Below, piece by piece: positions 1 to 7,964 of a stretch of DNA of 48,001 nt (positions within the stretch are counted from its first letter, which is position 1; the number at the start of each line of letters is the position of its first letter). Both the position numbers and the translations under genes were made by a program. The DNA is taken from contig DVKE01000014.1 in assembly GCA_018716225.1 (NCBI GenBank), positions 1-48,001 on the forward strand, in the 5' to 3' direction. The notes under the pieces were generated by a model. That model searched no databases. It saw nothing but the letters and a program-made list of their open reading frames with translations, and was not told the origin of the DNA. This DNA comes from Candidatus Onthousia faecigallinarum (lineage in GTDB: Bacteria > Bacillota_I > Bacilli_A > RF39 > UBA660).

Positions 1-1400
1 CTGGTAGTAATATCAAATTATATTTAACAAAGCTTAATGGAAGTGAAGAAGAGGCTTTAATGAGTCCTGAAACCTATCATGAAGAAGCAGAAGAAAATAC
101 TTATACCGGAAGACCAGCCGGAGAGATGAGCTTATACAAAGGAAGTATGAACTCTAGTGAAAATAACAATTATCGTTTAAGAATGTACGTAGATGAAGAA
201 TATAATCCTCAAGGAGATGGAGGAGGATTAACCTTTTCGATTCGTATTAATGTTTATGGGTTAGCAGGAGAGAAATATGTACCTGAGACAACCAAGACAA
301 TTCTAGCTGCCAATCCATTACAAGAAGAAAAGGAAAATATGTTTAACTATGCCAGTAATGGTACCCAACATGATCCAAATGATGATGTAGACTATGCAAC
401 CGATCCAGATCCAGAATATGTAACAAATGGCTTATATTCCACCGAGGATGAAGATGGAACAAGTTATTATTTTAGAGGAAATGTAGATAATAATAATGTT
501 CAGTTTGGAGAATATACAGAAGATTATTATGTGTATGGATATAGATATGGAACTATATATTATCAGAGTTTAGAAAACTGTAAGGAAGCTAATATGGGTT
601 ATGAAGATGAAGATAGATGTACTCAAGTAAAGTTAGCAAGTGCAGGAGATAAGATGTACTGGAAGATAGTAAGAGTAAATGGAGATGGAAGCTTAAGATT
701 AATCTATAATGGAACAAGTGCAACCCCTGATAATAGTGATTTAGCACATTCATATTCAGTTGGGAATACTTTCTATAATTTAGAGCATAATGATCCAAAG
801 TATGCAGGTTATACCTACGATAATGGAACAGATTCATTTATAAAAAGAGAAGTAGATACTTGGTATAAAAATGCCTTAGGAAGTAGTATTTATGATAGTA
901 AAGTAAGTAGTGGAAGATTCTGTAGTGATAGTAGTGGATATAGAGAAGAAACAATGATGGGAGGAAGTGTATTTGCAAGTTTTGATAGATTAGCTTCAGT
1001 ATTTGGAAAATTGATGGGATTAGAAATGCAAGAAAATGTGACACCGACTTTAAAATGCCCTACTACAAGTGAAAGTTATGGTGGTTCATATAGACTAAAA
1101 GCAGGATTAATAACAGCAGATGAGTTAGTATTAGCAGGAGAAAGCTTTGGAGTTATAAGTAATAGTTATTTAACTGCAGGTGATAATGAATTTTTATGGT
1201 ATTGGAGTATGACACCATCATCAGAAGACGGTGGCTATGAAAATATGGTTAGAGTGTATTGTGAAAATGCTTTTTTGACAAGTTTAGGTGCTTTTAACAT
1301 GAACCTTTCCTTGCGTCCAGTTATCAATGTGACCACTGAAAACGGGTTTACGTCTGGAGATGGAAGTGTAGAAAATCCGTATATCTTGAATGCTGAGTAA
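1..1400 (+). CDS. Secreted C-lectin-like surface protein, 5' end outside the window
   Basis: The frame is open from position 3, so the true start lies upstream; the first ATG at 60 is internal. I do not know the function. The visible part has a beta-rich N-terminal segment, then a conserved block (KMYWKIVRVNGDGSLRLIYNG, then YDNGTDSFIKREVDTWY and a CSDSSGY motif). The C-terminus reads WSMTP...N..V...N....LRPVINV and ends SGDGSVENPYIL. That tail resembles FISUMP/DUF6273-type C-lectin-like folds, which are common on cell surfaces and include diversity-generating retroelement targets. Acidic, Asn/Tyr-rich composition fits an exported protein. A truncated paralogue sits at 18.06 kb. Family resemblance is from memory; adhesin or ligand-binding is inference. 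Confidence 0.75.
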   Translation, partial: GSNIKLYLTKLNGSEEEALMSPETYHEEAEENTYTGRPAGEMSLYKGSMNSSENNNYRLRMYVDEEYNPQGDGGGLTFSIRINVYGLAGEKYVPETTKTILAANPLQEEKENMFNYASNGTQHDPNDDVDYATDPDPEYVTNGLYSTEDEDGTSYYFRGNVDNNNVQFGEYTEDYYVYGYRYGTIYYQSLENCKEANMGYEDEDRCTQVKLASAGDKMYWKIVRVNGDGSLRLIYNGTSATPDNSDLAHSYSVGNTFYNLEHNDPKYAGYTYDNGTDSFIKREVDTWYKNALGSSIYDSKVSSGRFCSDSSGYREETMMGGSVFASFDRLASVFGKLMGLEMQENVTPTLKCPTTSESYGGSYRLKAGLITADELVLAGESFGVISNSYLTAGDNEFLWYWSMTPSSEDGGYENMVRVYCENAFLTSLGAFNMNLSLRPVINVTTENGFTSGDGSVENPYILNAE

Positions 1401-1402
1401 GT

Positions 1403-1428
1403 CTTGCAAATGACTCCTCATTTGCAAG
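1403..1428. repeat. Perfect 11-bp hairpin just after the surface gene stop
   Basis: CTTGCAAATGA (1403-1413), loop CTCC, TCATTTGCAAG (1418-1428). It starts two bases after the stop codon. It is followed by a run of G rather than T, so it is not a standard intrinsic terminator, though it could still stop or stabilise the transcript. A hairpin directly downstream of a variable-repeat-like gene end is also a known feature of diversity-generating retroelements. Confidence 0.75.
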
Positions 1429-1457
1429 GGGGGTTAAACGAATCGTGACGTGTAGTG
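1421..1457 (+). repeat. Shared 3' flank of the surface-protein loci, copy A
   Basis: TTTGCAAGGGGG, then a short spacer, then ATCGTGACGTGTAGTG. The same arrangement occurs at 18747-18782 (ATCGTGGCGTGTAGTG), downstream of the truncated paralogue. Similarity stops after this block on the 3' side in both places. The two loci therefore share a common ancestral 3' flank. Confidence 0.6.
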
Positions 1458-1503
1458 GTTTGTGTCTTTGTTCTTCTTCCCTTTGGTTTGCGCTTTGTTT
1501 CTT

Positions 1504-1611
1504 TCGCCGGATGATTTCAACAATGATAATGCTAATGTATGGAGTAAGTTTGATAATCTCGATAATGATAATGTGAACAATCAAAACGGCGTCCGTCCAG
1601 ATTCCAACTAA
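1504..1611 (+). other. Asn-codon-rich stretch resembling a DGR template/variable repeat
   Basis: Read in the frame starting at 1504 this gives SPDDF, then a segment with 11 AAC/AAT codons in 35, ending DNDNVNNQNGVRP and a TAA at 1609. The pattern of Asn codons followed by GVRP is what translated template repeats of diversity-generating retroelements look like, because adenines are the mutagenised bases. It also aligns in layout with the WSMTP...LRPVIN end of the surface protein at 1200-1330. There is no start codon or RBS, so it is not a gene itself. No reverse transcriptase or Avd gene is visible here, and base-by-base comparison with the neighbouring gene end gave no clean A-only mismatch pattern. 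It may be a remnant or an orphan template. Confidence 0.4.
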
Positions 1612-1644
1612 GGCTAGGTTTTCTAGTGTCACCGCATTTTGTTG

Positions 1645-2102
1645 GTTACGGCTTACAGATAGAGGAAGTAATATTGGAAACAAGTTTAATTCCCGGAGGA
1701 ATTCAAATAAATAATATAGATGTTCAAGGACTTAAGAAAAAAGTTCTTGGAAAATCCCTATAATGGAAGTAACAAAGTGGAGGTAGGTTTTGCTTTATTT
1801 ACAGCCCAAAGTTATAAAGAGGCACGGGCGATTGTAGGAGATTGGAAGGAAGGAGAGAGATTTGGGACGAATTAGAGAAACTAAGATACAATGATGAATT
1901 TATTGCTGTTTATGATGCTGAGATCGTACAGAAGAAGTTAGAGAATTCTGCTAGGAAAGAAGGCAAAAGTGTTGGCAAAAAGGCCGGTATTAAGCAAGAA
2001 AAACAGTCCATTGCCAGTTCTATGTTGAAAGATAATGTTCCATACAGTACGATTTCAAAGTACACAAGATTAAGTAAACAAGAAATATTAAGTTTACAAT
2101 AA
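1645..2102 (+). pseudogene. Decayed Rpn/PD-(D/E)XK-type nuclease gene (C-terminal remnant)
   Basis: Three overlapping frames together give one plausible protein tail: LETSLIPGGIQINNIDVQG, then after a shift near the A-run at 1736-1741 FLENPYNGSNKVEVGFALF and SYKEARAIVGD, then after a shift near 1855 ELEKLRYNDEFIAVYDAE. The end (QEKQSIASSMLKDNVPYSTISKYTRLSKQEI) is the coiled-coil and helix tail typical of Rpn/COG5464 recombination-promoting nucleases. The catalytic domain is missing. I infer a dead gene; the family assignment rests mainly on the tail. Confidence 0.5.
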
Positions 2103-2106
2103 GAAG

Positions 2107-2129
2107 GAAGAAAGAAATTCTTCTTTTTT
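2107..2129 (+). terminator. Rho-independent terminator after the nuclease remnant
   Basis: Stem GAAGAA (2107-2112) with TTCTTC (2118-2123), five-base loop, then six T. Confidence 0.6.
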
Positions 2130-2138
2130 GGTGATAGA

Positions 2139-2167
2139 GAAAAAGAAAAAGCGAACGTTTATTCGCT
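2139..2167 (-). terminator. Rho-independent terminator of the yjcZ-like gene
   Basis: Read on the minus strand: AGCGAA, loop TAAACG, TTCGCT, then a T-rich tract (complement of 2139-2149). It lies about 30 bases past the stop of the small minus-strand gene. Confidence 0.7.
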
Positions 2168-2195
2168 CACTTTCTTTTGAGGTATTTGGTTTGTC

Positions 2196-2360
2196 CTAGC
2201 GAGAATATCTTGCACCTATAACTATAACAAGTAAAATAAACAATACTAAAATGATGGCATAGTTACTACCTTGATTGGAACCCCATCCACATCCATAAGA
2301 AGGCCACCAGAAGTTTGACATAGAACCACAACCACAGCTACCTCCGCCGTAATAATACAT
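2196..2360 (-). CDS. YjcZ-family small sporulation-type membrane peptide
   Basis: 54 residues. The N-terminus is rich in Gly, Cys, Tyr and Trp (MYYYGGGSCGCG), followed by one C-terminal membrane helix (YAIILVLFILLVIVIGARY). That layout matches the YjcZ/YhzC-type sporulation peptides of Bacilli, whose exact role is unknown. I chose the ATG at 2360 because AAGGAGG lies seven bases upstream; a longer frame to 2405 would put the promoter inside the gene. It is transcribed on its own, divergently from ftsW, with its own terminator. The Gly/Cys-rich head is more Cys-rich than I recall for the family. Confidence 0.7.
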   Translation of the reverse strand: MYYYGGGSCGCGSMSNFWWPSYGCGWGSNQGSNYAIILVLFILLVIVIGARYSR

Positions 2361-2378
2361 ATCAATTCCTCCTTGTCT

Positions 2379-2405
2379 AGTATAAAGTATGAGAGATCTT
2401 GTCAA
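2379..2405 (-). promoter_or_regulatory. Promoter of the yjcZ-like gene
   Basis: On the minus strand TTGACA (2405-2400) and TATACT (2384-2379) with a 15-base spacer. The short spacer could mean another sigma factor is used; a sporulation sigma was not resolved. Confidence 0.45.
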
Positions 2406-2431
2406 CTTGTTAATGAAATAGACTAGATTGC

Positions 2432-2461
2432 TTGAGAAAAAATATGCTTTTGTGATATGAT
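2432..2461 (+). promoter_or_regulatory. Promoter of ftsW
   Basis: TTGAGA (2432-2437), 18-base spacer, TATGAT (2456-2461) preceded by TGTGA, giving an extended -10. Confidence 0.55.
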
Positions 2462-2489
2462 AAAGTTAGATAGAAGGACGTGATTAAGG

Positions 2490-3635
2490 GTGAAGAAAAC
2501 AAGACAAATTATTCGCTATTTAGATAAGCCCTTATTTATTATAACGGCAATTCTTTTTCTTTTTGGGCTTGTTATGATTTTTTCCGCAAGTAATGTAACT
2601 GCTTATATGAGTGGAAGAAGTGCTTATGATTTCTTTTTAAGACAAGGACTTTTTTTAATCATTGGCTTTGTTTTGTTTTGTTTGATTATTCGTTTTACAA
2701 CGAAAGCCTATGGAATGATGTCTCATTTACTTCTTGTTATTTTTACGGCTGTTTTAATTTTACTTTTGATCTATGGGAAAGCGACTAATTATGCGGTTAG
2801 TTGGATTCGGATTGGTTCTTTTACGATTCAACCGAGTGAATTCATCAAAATTATTATGATTATTTGGATGGCTCGTTATTATGAAGTGCATGCGAAGCGA
2901 TTGGGTTCTTGGTTTATTAGTTCGCTTCCTCTTATGGTGGGGGCCGTAATTACTTTTTTGATTGTTATTCAGCCGGATCTTGGAACTGCTATTATTTTTG
3001 CTCTTCTTGTAGGGTGTATCTTTTTATTCGTTCCTATCCCCAAAAGAGTGAAAAGAAATATTATTCTTTTTGTTATACTAATCATTTTGGGAGTGGCGGT
3101 TGTTTTGTTATTATCTGGGAAGTCTTTTTTGCAAAGCAGGCAATTGGAACGATTTGATTTTACGAATCCTTGTGATCGTCTTCTTGATACGGGAAATCAA
3201 GTCTGTAATGGTTATATTGCGATTAACAATGGGGGCTTAACTGGAATCGGATTGGGTAATAGTACTCAGAAATATTTATATTTACCTTATCCTTATACTG
3301 ATTTTATTTTTGCAGTCATAGTAGAAGAGTTAGGTGCTTTGGTGGGGGTAGGCTTAGTTCTTGCTTATTTATATGTTTTATATCGTATCATCAAAATAGG
3401 AAAAGCAAGTTATACCAATCGTGGAGCGATTATTTGCTATGGTGTTGCTGCTTATATCTTTATTCATATTGCCGTTAATTTGATGGGCTTATTAGGATTA
3501 ATGCCCATGACTGGGGTTCCTTTGCCTTTTGTTTGTTATGGGGGAAGTTTTACAGTTTGTTTGATGCTTGCTTTAACTTTTGTTCAACGCGTAAACATCG
3601 AAACAAAAATTCGTGAAGAAAAATTTAAAAAGTAG
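2490..3635 (+). CDS. ftsW: FtsW/RodA/SpoVE-family septal peptidoglycan glycosyltransferase
   Basis: A SEDS-family polytopic membrane protein that polymerises lipid II into glycan strands together with a partner class B PBP. 381 residues, about ten membrane helices. Family marks are visible: QPSEFIKI (about residue 120), QPDLGTAII, the extracellular loop with NNGGLTGIGLGNSTQKYLYL, YTDFIFAVIVEELG, and PMTGVPLPFVCYGGS near the C-terminus. Length and the PYTDFIF loop fit FtsW or SpoVE better than RodA, but the three cannot be separated by eye. The GTG start at 2490 has GAAGGA eleven bases upstream. It is monocistronic here and not in a dcw cluster. Confidence 0.88.
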   Translation: MKKTRQIIRYLDKPLFIITAILFLFGLVMIFSASNVTAYMSGRSAYDFFLRQGLFLIIGFVLFCLIIRFTTKAYGMMSHLLLVIFTAVLILLLIYGKATNYAVSWIRIGSFTIQPSEFIKIIMIIWMARYYEVHAKRLGSWFISSLPLMVGAVITFLIVIQPDLGTAIIFALLVGCIFLFVPIPKRVKRNIILFVILIILGVAVVLLLSGKSFLQSRQLERFDFTNPCDRLLDTGNQVCNGYIAINNGGLTGIGLGNSTQKYLYLPYPYTDFIFAVIVEELGALVGVGLVLAYLYVLYRIIKIGKASYTNRGAIICYGVAAYIFIHIAVNLMGLLGLMPMTGVPLPFVCYGGSFTVCLMLALTFVQRVNIETKIREEKFKK

Positions 3636-3640
3636 GAAAA

Positions 3641-3730
3641 TTTAAAATTCAGAAAAAAATACAGCTGAAAAAAGAATTTTGCTCTAGGGGAATTTTGTTT
3701 TTTCCCTCTTTTTTTGGTCTGAATTTTAAA
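3641..3730. repeat. Long imperfect hairpin between ftsW and comEA
   Basis: The outer arms are a perfect 13-bp match: TTTAAAATTCAGA (3641-3653) against TCTGAATTTTAAA (3718-3730). Inside lies AGGGGAA...TTTCCCT followed by a T-tract. The inner part can serve as the ftsW terminator (AGGG..CCCT then TTTTTTT). The outer arms are more than a simple terminator needs. Confidence 0.6.
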
Positions 3731-3795
3731 AATTGGCCATTTGCAAAAGTCTTTTTTCTTTGATAAAGTGCTAAACAGAAAGGAGGAGATGCAAT

Positions 3796-4488
3796 ATGAC
3801 TTGGACCTATCGTCATCGAAAACAATTATTGATCGTATTTCTTATTTGTGGTGTTCTTGGAAGTTTTGGAACTTTTTTCCTTCTTCGAAAGACTCCTCAA
3901 AACGAGAAAAAAGAAGAAGAACTTGTCTTAAGTACTTCCGACGAAAAAGAGGAAGAAGAGAAGGAAGAAGAAAAGCAGGATGAGTTTTATCTTGTCGATA
4001 TTAAAGGAGAAGTAAATGCTCCAGGGACTTATTCGGTAAAAGATGGAAGCAGGGTTATTGATGTGATTCGGTTAGCGGGGGATTTAACTGCTAATGCTGA
4101 CACTTCCGTTATTAATTTATCGAAAAAAGTAGAAGATGAAATGGTAATTATTATTTATAGTCAAGAAGAAGTTGCTAACTTTGTTCAAACGAAAGAAATA
4201 GAACAGCAGAAGCAAGAAGAATGTCGGCAACCTCAAAGTTCAACTATTATCAATGATGCCTGTATTATAGAAGAAGCAGGAGAGAATGATACTTTAGGAA
4301 AGATATCTATTAATACTGCGACAAAAGAAGAACTTATGACTTTAAATGGGATCGGAGAAGCCAAAGCAGAAGCGATTATTAAATATCGTGATGAGATAGG
4401 ATCTTTTCAGTCGATTGAGGAAATAAAAGAAGTATCAGGAATAGGGGAAGAACTTTTTGCTCAGATTAAGGAAAATATTACTACTTAA
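3796..4488 (+). CDS. comEA: ComEA, DNA receptor for natural transformation
   Basis: Membrane-anchored dsDNA-binding protein that hands DNA to the ComEC channel. 230 residues: a membrane anchor at about 10-30, a Glu/Lys-rich linker (35-70), a SLBB-type domain (FYLVDIKGEVNAPGTYSV, 72-120), a second linker, and a C-terminal helix-hairpin-helix pair (ISINTATKEELMTLNGIGEAKA and VSGIGEELF, 168-230). The ATG at 3796 has AAAGGAGG upstream. The end overlaps comEC by 32 bases, so the two are probably translationally coupled. Confidence 0.93.
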   Translation: MTWTYRHRKQLLIVFLICGVLGSFGTFFLLRKTPQNEKKEEELVLSTSDEKEEEEKEEEKQDEFYLVDIKGEVNAPGTYSVKDGSRVIDVIRLAGDLTANADTSVINLSKKVEDEMVIIIYSQEEVANFVQTKEIEQQKQEECRQPQSSTIINDACIIEEAGENDTLGKISINTATKEELMTLNGIGEAKAEAIIKYRDEIGSFQSIEEIKEVSGIGEELFAQIKENITT

Positions 4489-6583
4489 GTGGCCTTATAT
4501 CATCCTATTTCTTACTAGTTGTCTTTTTGTAATTTTTTATTACAAGACCAATCTTTATTCAAAGTATCAAGGAACAGAAAAAGAAGTGACTGGAATTATT
4601 CAAGAAATTTCTTTTGATGGATCTTATCTTGCTATGACAATAAAAGGAAAAGAAAAAATAATGACTTCTTATTATGCCAAAACAGAAGAAGAGTTAATGT
4701 TACTAAAAAAAGAACTTTCTTTAGGAGATACCATACTTCTAAAAGGTGCATTTATTACCCCCAATACTACCAAAAATTTTAATTCGTTTTCCTACCAAAA
4801 ATATTTAAAACAGAAGAAGATCTTTTATTGTATGCAAGTGGAGTCCATTACAAGAATTAAAAAGAATCAAAATATTCTATTAAAAATTCGAATGAGAATT
4901 AAAATGCATATTGATTCCTTTGATGAAGCAGCTTCTTATATTAATACTTTTGTGTTAGGCAATACAGATCAAGTAGAACAGGAGGTTTATGAAAATTTTC
5001 AAAAAATAGGTATTTCTCATCTTTTTGCCTTATCGGGTACACAAATTACATTTCTTGCAGACCTAATACAAAAGATATTAAAAAAAACCAAAAGAACAGA
5101 GATTCAAAGATTTTTAATTACTTTCTTGATTTTAATCTTATATTATCAAGTGATCGATCCTTGTGCAGCGATCGATCGGGCACTAGTCTTTTACTTTTTC
5201 TTTTCTTTGAATAAGATCTTTTATTTTCATATTTCTCCTTTCTATTTAATTCTGTTATCTTTAGCGGTTTTATTTTTCTGGCATCCCAATTATATTTTTG
5301 ATATTGGTTTTCAGTATGCTACAGTGATATCAATTGGACTTATTTTATATAGTCAGGTTAAGAAAAAGGAACACCGTAAAATAACAGAACTTTTTTTTGT
5401 CTCTGGGATTAGCTTTTTTTGTAGTATTCCCATTTCTCTTTATCACTTTCATGCCATCAATCCGATGTCAATTATATATAATTTATTTTATGTACCGTAT
5501 ATTAATTTTCTTGTTTTTCCACTTGCTATGTTAACACTAGTCTTTCCTTTTTTAAGCCCTGTTTTAAATATTCTTACTTCTTTTTTAGAAAAGAGCGTTT
5601 CTTTGGTAGCTAATTTTTCGTTTGGAACCTTTCTTTTTCCAAGGATTCCTCTTATTTTTTATTTCCTTTATGGTATTTTCTTTTTTCTTCTTTTAGGATT
5701 GAAAAAGAAAAAAATCTGGATTTTCCTTTTTTCTCTTTTGCTTTTCTTTCATTATGTGATTCCGCGTTTTACTTTAGGGGATCGTATGTATATGTTAGAT
5801 GTAGGACAAGGAGATTCCTTTTTGGTTGTTTCGGAAGGGAAAAGTATGTTAATTGATACGGGAGGAGTATTAACCTATGAAAAAGAAGACTGGGAAAAGG
5901 GAAAAGAAAAAACAGGAGGAGGAAAATATATTATTTCTTTTCTTTCTTCGCTTGGAATTTCGAAGCTTGATTTTCTTGTTTTAACCCATGGAGATGCCGA
6001 TCATGTCAAAGAGGCATTGACTTTATTAAAAGAAATTCCTATTAAAAAAATCTATTATAATGAAGGAGAAATTTCTTCTTTAGAAAAAGAAATTATAACT
6101 TTAGGGAAAGAAAAAAAGACGAAAACCGAAGTACTACATCAAGATGAGATACTTTCCTTAGGTCAGTTTACTTTTCAAGCTCTTAGCAGAGATTTAAAAG
6201 AAGAAAACGCTAGTAGTTTAATTCTTTTGGGACAAATTGATAACTATAATCTTCTTTTTATGGGAGATGCGAGTAAAAAGAGTGAACAAGAAATGTTACA
6301 AGAATATGATCTTCCCGAAATTGATATTTTAAAGATAGGTCATCATGGTTCAAGAACAAGTAGTAGTAAAGAATTTGTGAAAAAAATCAAGCCTAAAGTA
6401 GGACTTATTTCGGCTGGGAAACAGAACCGTTTTCATCATCCTCATCCAGAGGTAGTAGAAGAATATGAAAAGCAAGGGACTCTTCTTTTTTCAACGATAG
6501 AAGATGGAATGGTAGAAATCGATTTTTCTCATCAAAAGATAAGAACCTATCAAGGAAAGGAATTGTCTTTTGCTAAAAAATAG
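4457..6583 (+). CDS. comEC: ComEC, DNA uptake channel with metallo-beta-lactamase domain
   Basis: Inner-membrane channel that brings single-stranded DNA into the cell. 708 residues: N-terminal anchors and an OB-like domain (about 40-135), the multi-helix Competence domain (GISHLFALSGTQ near 190, then repeated helices to about 440), and a C-terminal metallo-beta-lactamase domain with LDVGQGDSFLV, THGDADHV (about 511) and GHHGSRTSSS (about 627), so the nuclease-like site looks intact. I accept the TTG at 4457 because AGGGGAAG stands before it; an alternative is a start inside LKWPYII a few codons later. Confidence 0.93.
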   Translation: MLRLRKILLLKWPYIILFLTSCLFVIFYYKTNLYSKYQGTEKEVTGIIQEISFDGSYLAMTIKGKEKIMTSYYAKTEEELMLLKKELSLGDTILLKGAFITPNTTKNFNSFSYQKYLKQKKIFYCMQVESITRIKKNQNILLKIRMRIKMHIDSFDEAASYINTFVLGNTDQVEQEVYENFQKIGISHLFALSGTQITFLADLIQKILKKTKRTEIQRFLITFLILILYYQVIDPCAAIDRALVFYFFFSLNKIFYFHISPFYLILLSLAVLFFWHPNYIFDIGFQYATVISIGLILYSQVKKKEHRKITELFFVSGISFFCSIPISLYHFHAINPMSIIYNLFYVPYINFLVFPLAMLTLVFPFLSPVLNILTSFLEKSVSLVANFSFGTFLFPRIPLIFYFLYGIFFFLLLGLKKKKIWIFLFSLLLFFHYVIPRFTLGDRMYMLDVGQGDSFLVVSEGKSMLIDTGGVLTYEKEDWEKGKEKTGGGKYIISFLSSLGISKLDFLVLTHGDADHVKEALTLLKEIPIKKIYYNEGEISSLEKEIITLGKEKKTKTEVLHQDEILSLGQFTFQALSRDLKEENASSLILLGQIDNYNLLFMGDASKKSEQEMLQEYDLPEIDILKIGHHGSRTSSSKEFVKKIKPKVGLISAGKQNRFHHPHPEVVEEYEKQGTLLFSTIEDGMVEIDFSHQKIRTYQGKELSFAKK

Positions 6584-6615
6584 CTTAAAATAAAAAAGAA
6601 AAGGAAGTGTTTCAA

Positions 6616-7521
6616 TTGCAAAAAATTACGAATTTAGTAAAGAAAGAAAATCAATTAAAACTAAAACAAGCTTATATGGAAGCTTATCAAGATCCTTTAT
6701 TTAAAGCCTATGTAGAAACACTTCCTCTTTCGGATGAAGTGTTAGCAGAATATACTTCGTCGATTGAAGATGCAGTTAAGGAGTTGAAAAATTGTAAACA
6801 GTGTCCAGGTTTAAAAGAGTGTCCTAATGACGTAAAAGGACATGTTTTAAGTGCTATGAAAAAAGAAGAGGGCTTAATTTTTTCTTATCTTCCTTGTTCG
6901 AAATTAAGGCGAAAAGAAAAGTCATTAGCTTATCAAAAAAATATTACTTGTTATGATTTACCGAAAGAGATTCGGGAAGCTTCTTTTCAAAAAATGGATA
7001 AAAGTGATAAAAAAAGATTTCCTATTATGGAGTATTTTACGGAATTTATAAAAGCCTATAAAAAAGGGGAAAGTCCGAAAGGAATTTATTTGCATGGATC
7101 TTTTGGGAGTGGGAAAACCTATATGATTGCAGCTTTATTCAATGAACTAGCGAAAAAAGATATTTCAAGTGTTTTAGTATATTATCCTGAGTTGCTTCGT
7201 TCTTTAAAATCTTCTTTTGGTTCAGATTATGAAGAAAAATATGAATATATAAAAAAAGCTCCTTTGCTTCTTTTGGATGATATTGGAGCGGAAAATACGA
7301 CTGCTTGGAGTCGTGATGAAGTCTTAGGACCATTATTACAATATCGGATGGAAGAACATTTACCAACTTTTTTCACTTCTAATTTTACGTTAGCAGAATT
7401 AGAAAAAAACTTAAGTATTACTGCAAATGGAAGTGAACAAGTAAAAGCGAAAAGAATTATTGAGAGAATCAAACAATTAACGGTTGATCTTTCTTTAAAT
7501 AGCAAAAACAGAAGAGAATGA
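6616..7521 (+). CDS. dnaI: DnaI, primosomal helicase loader
   Basis: AAA+ ATPase that loads the replicative helicase DnaC/DnaB in Bacilli. The N-terminal half carries the Cys-rich zinc-binding region (CKQCPGLKECP and LPCSK), the C-terminal half a Walker A GSFGSGKT (about residue 160), a Walker B LLLLDDIGAE (about 216) and an arginine-rich end (RIIERI). I prefer the TTG at 6616 over the GTG at 6607: AAGGAA ends one base before the GTG, but ten bases before the TTG. It usually follows dnaB; here it follows comEC with only a 32-base gap and no terminator. Confidence 0.9.
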   Translation: MQKITNLVKKENQLKLKQAYMEAYQDPLFKAYVETLPLSDEVLAEYTSSIEDAVKELKNCKQCPGLKECPNDVKGHVLSAMKKEEGLIFSYLPCSKLRRKEKSLAYQKNITCYDLPKEIREASFQKMDKSDKKRFPIMEYFTEFIKAYKKGESPKGIYLHGSFGSGKTYMIAALFNELAKKDISSVLVYYPELLRSLKSSFGSDYEEKYEYIKKAPLLLLDDIGAENTTAWSRDEVLGPLLQYRMEEHLPTFFTSNFTLAELEKNLSITANGSEQVKAKRIIERIKQLTVDLSLNSKNRRE

Positions 7522-7857
7522 TTATTTCTTTTCTGTTACTTGGAGAATTTCTCCTTCTTGTAGGGTAGAACAAGAATAGGCCGGAAATTCAAAAATATAA
7601 TAGGCTTTCCTTTTGGGAAAGAAAATTTTTTCTGTTTTTACATTACGATAAATTTTTAAAATTTTATAATCTTTATCGGTAAATACAATATCAACTCTCT
7701 GACAAAGAAAGCAAGTATTAATGCTTTTCTTTTTGGGGTAACATAATCCTTCGTTAATCGCTTGAAGATGAAAACGATAGCCCTTGATTCGATCTTTAAA
7801 AGTGGTTAGTACTTTGGTTTTCATTTTCTTTTTTCCTAGTTTAACAAAAACATACAT
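7522..7857 (-). CDS. DUF192-family small protein
   Basis: About 111 residues resembling the DUF192/COG1430 family of small beta-barrel proteins of unknown role: early KTKVLTTFKDRIKGYRF (the usual 'RxxGLM' region), then CQRVDIVFTDKDYKILKIYRNV matching the IDVVFLDKDGKVV block, and YIFEFPAYSC matching the final YVLEL block. There is no signal peptide, whereas many family members are exported. The ATG at 7857 has AGGTG at good spacing; the upstream GTG at 7866 overlaps that RBS. It converges on dnaI with no gap, so the two 3' ends abut. Confidence 0.7.
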   Translation of the reverse strand: MYVFVKLGKKKMKTKVLTTFKDRIKGYRFHLQAINEGLCYPKKKSINTCFLCQRVDIVFTDKDYKILKIYRNVKTEKIFFPKRKAYYIFEFPAYSCSTLQEGEILQVTEKK

Positions 7858-7964
7858 GTTGGTCACCTGTTAATAATCATAACATAAAATAAGAAGAAAG
7901 AAAAGAAAGCCTAGAATAAAATGAGAATCTATGATATTATATCAAAGAGAAAGGAGTAGATACT

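Noticed and set aside
589-1044. Two minus-strand open frames inside the surface gene
   Set aside because: Antisense shadows of a Tyr/Asn/Asp-rich gene; composition (His, Leu, Tyr) reflects that and there is no RBS.
1348-1683. Minus-strand open frame of 111 codons rich in Ile
   Set aside because: It is the antisense of the Asn-codon-rich stretch (AAT read backwards is ATT, Ile) and of the surface gene end. No RBS.
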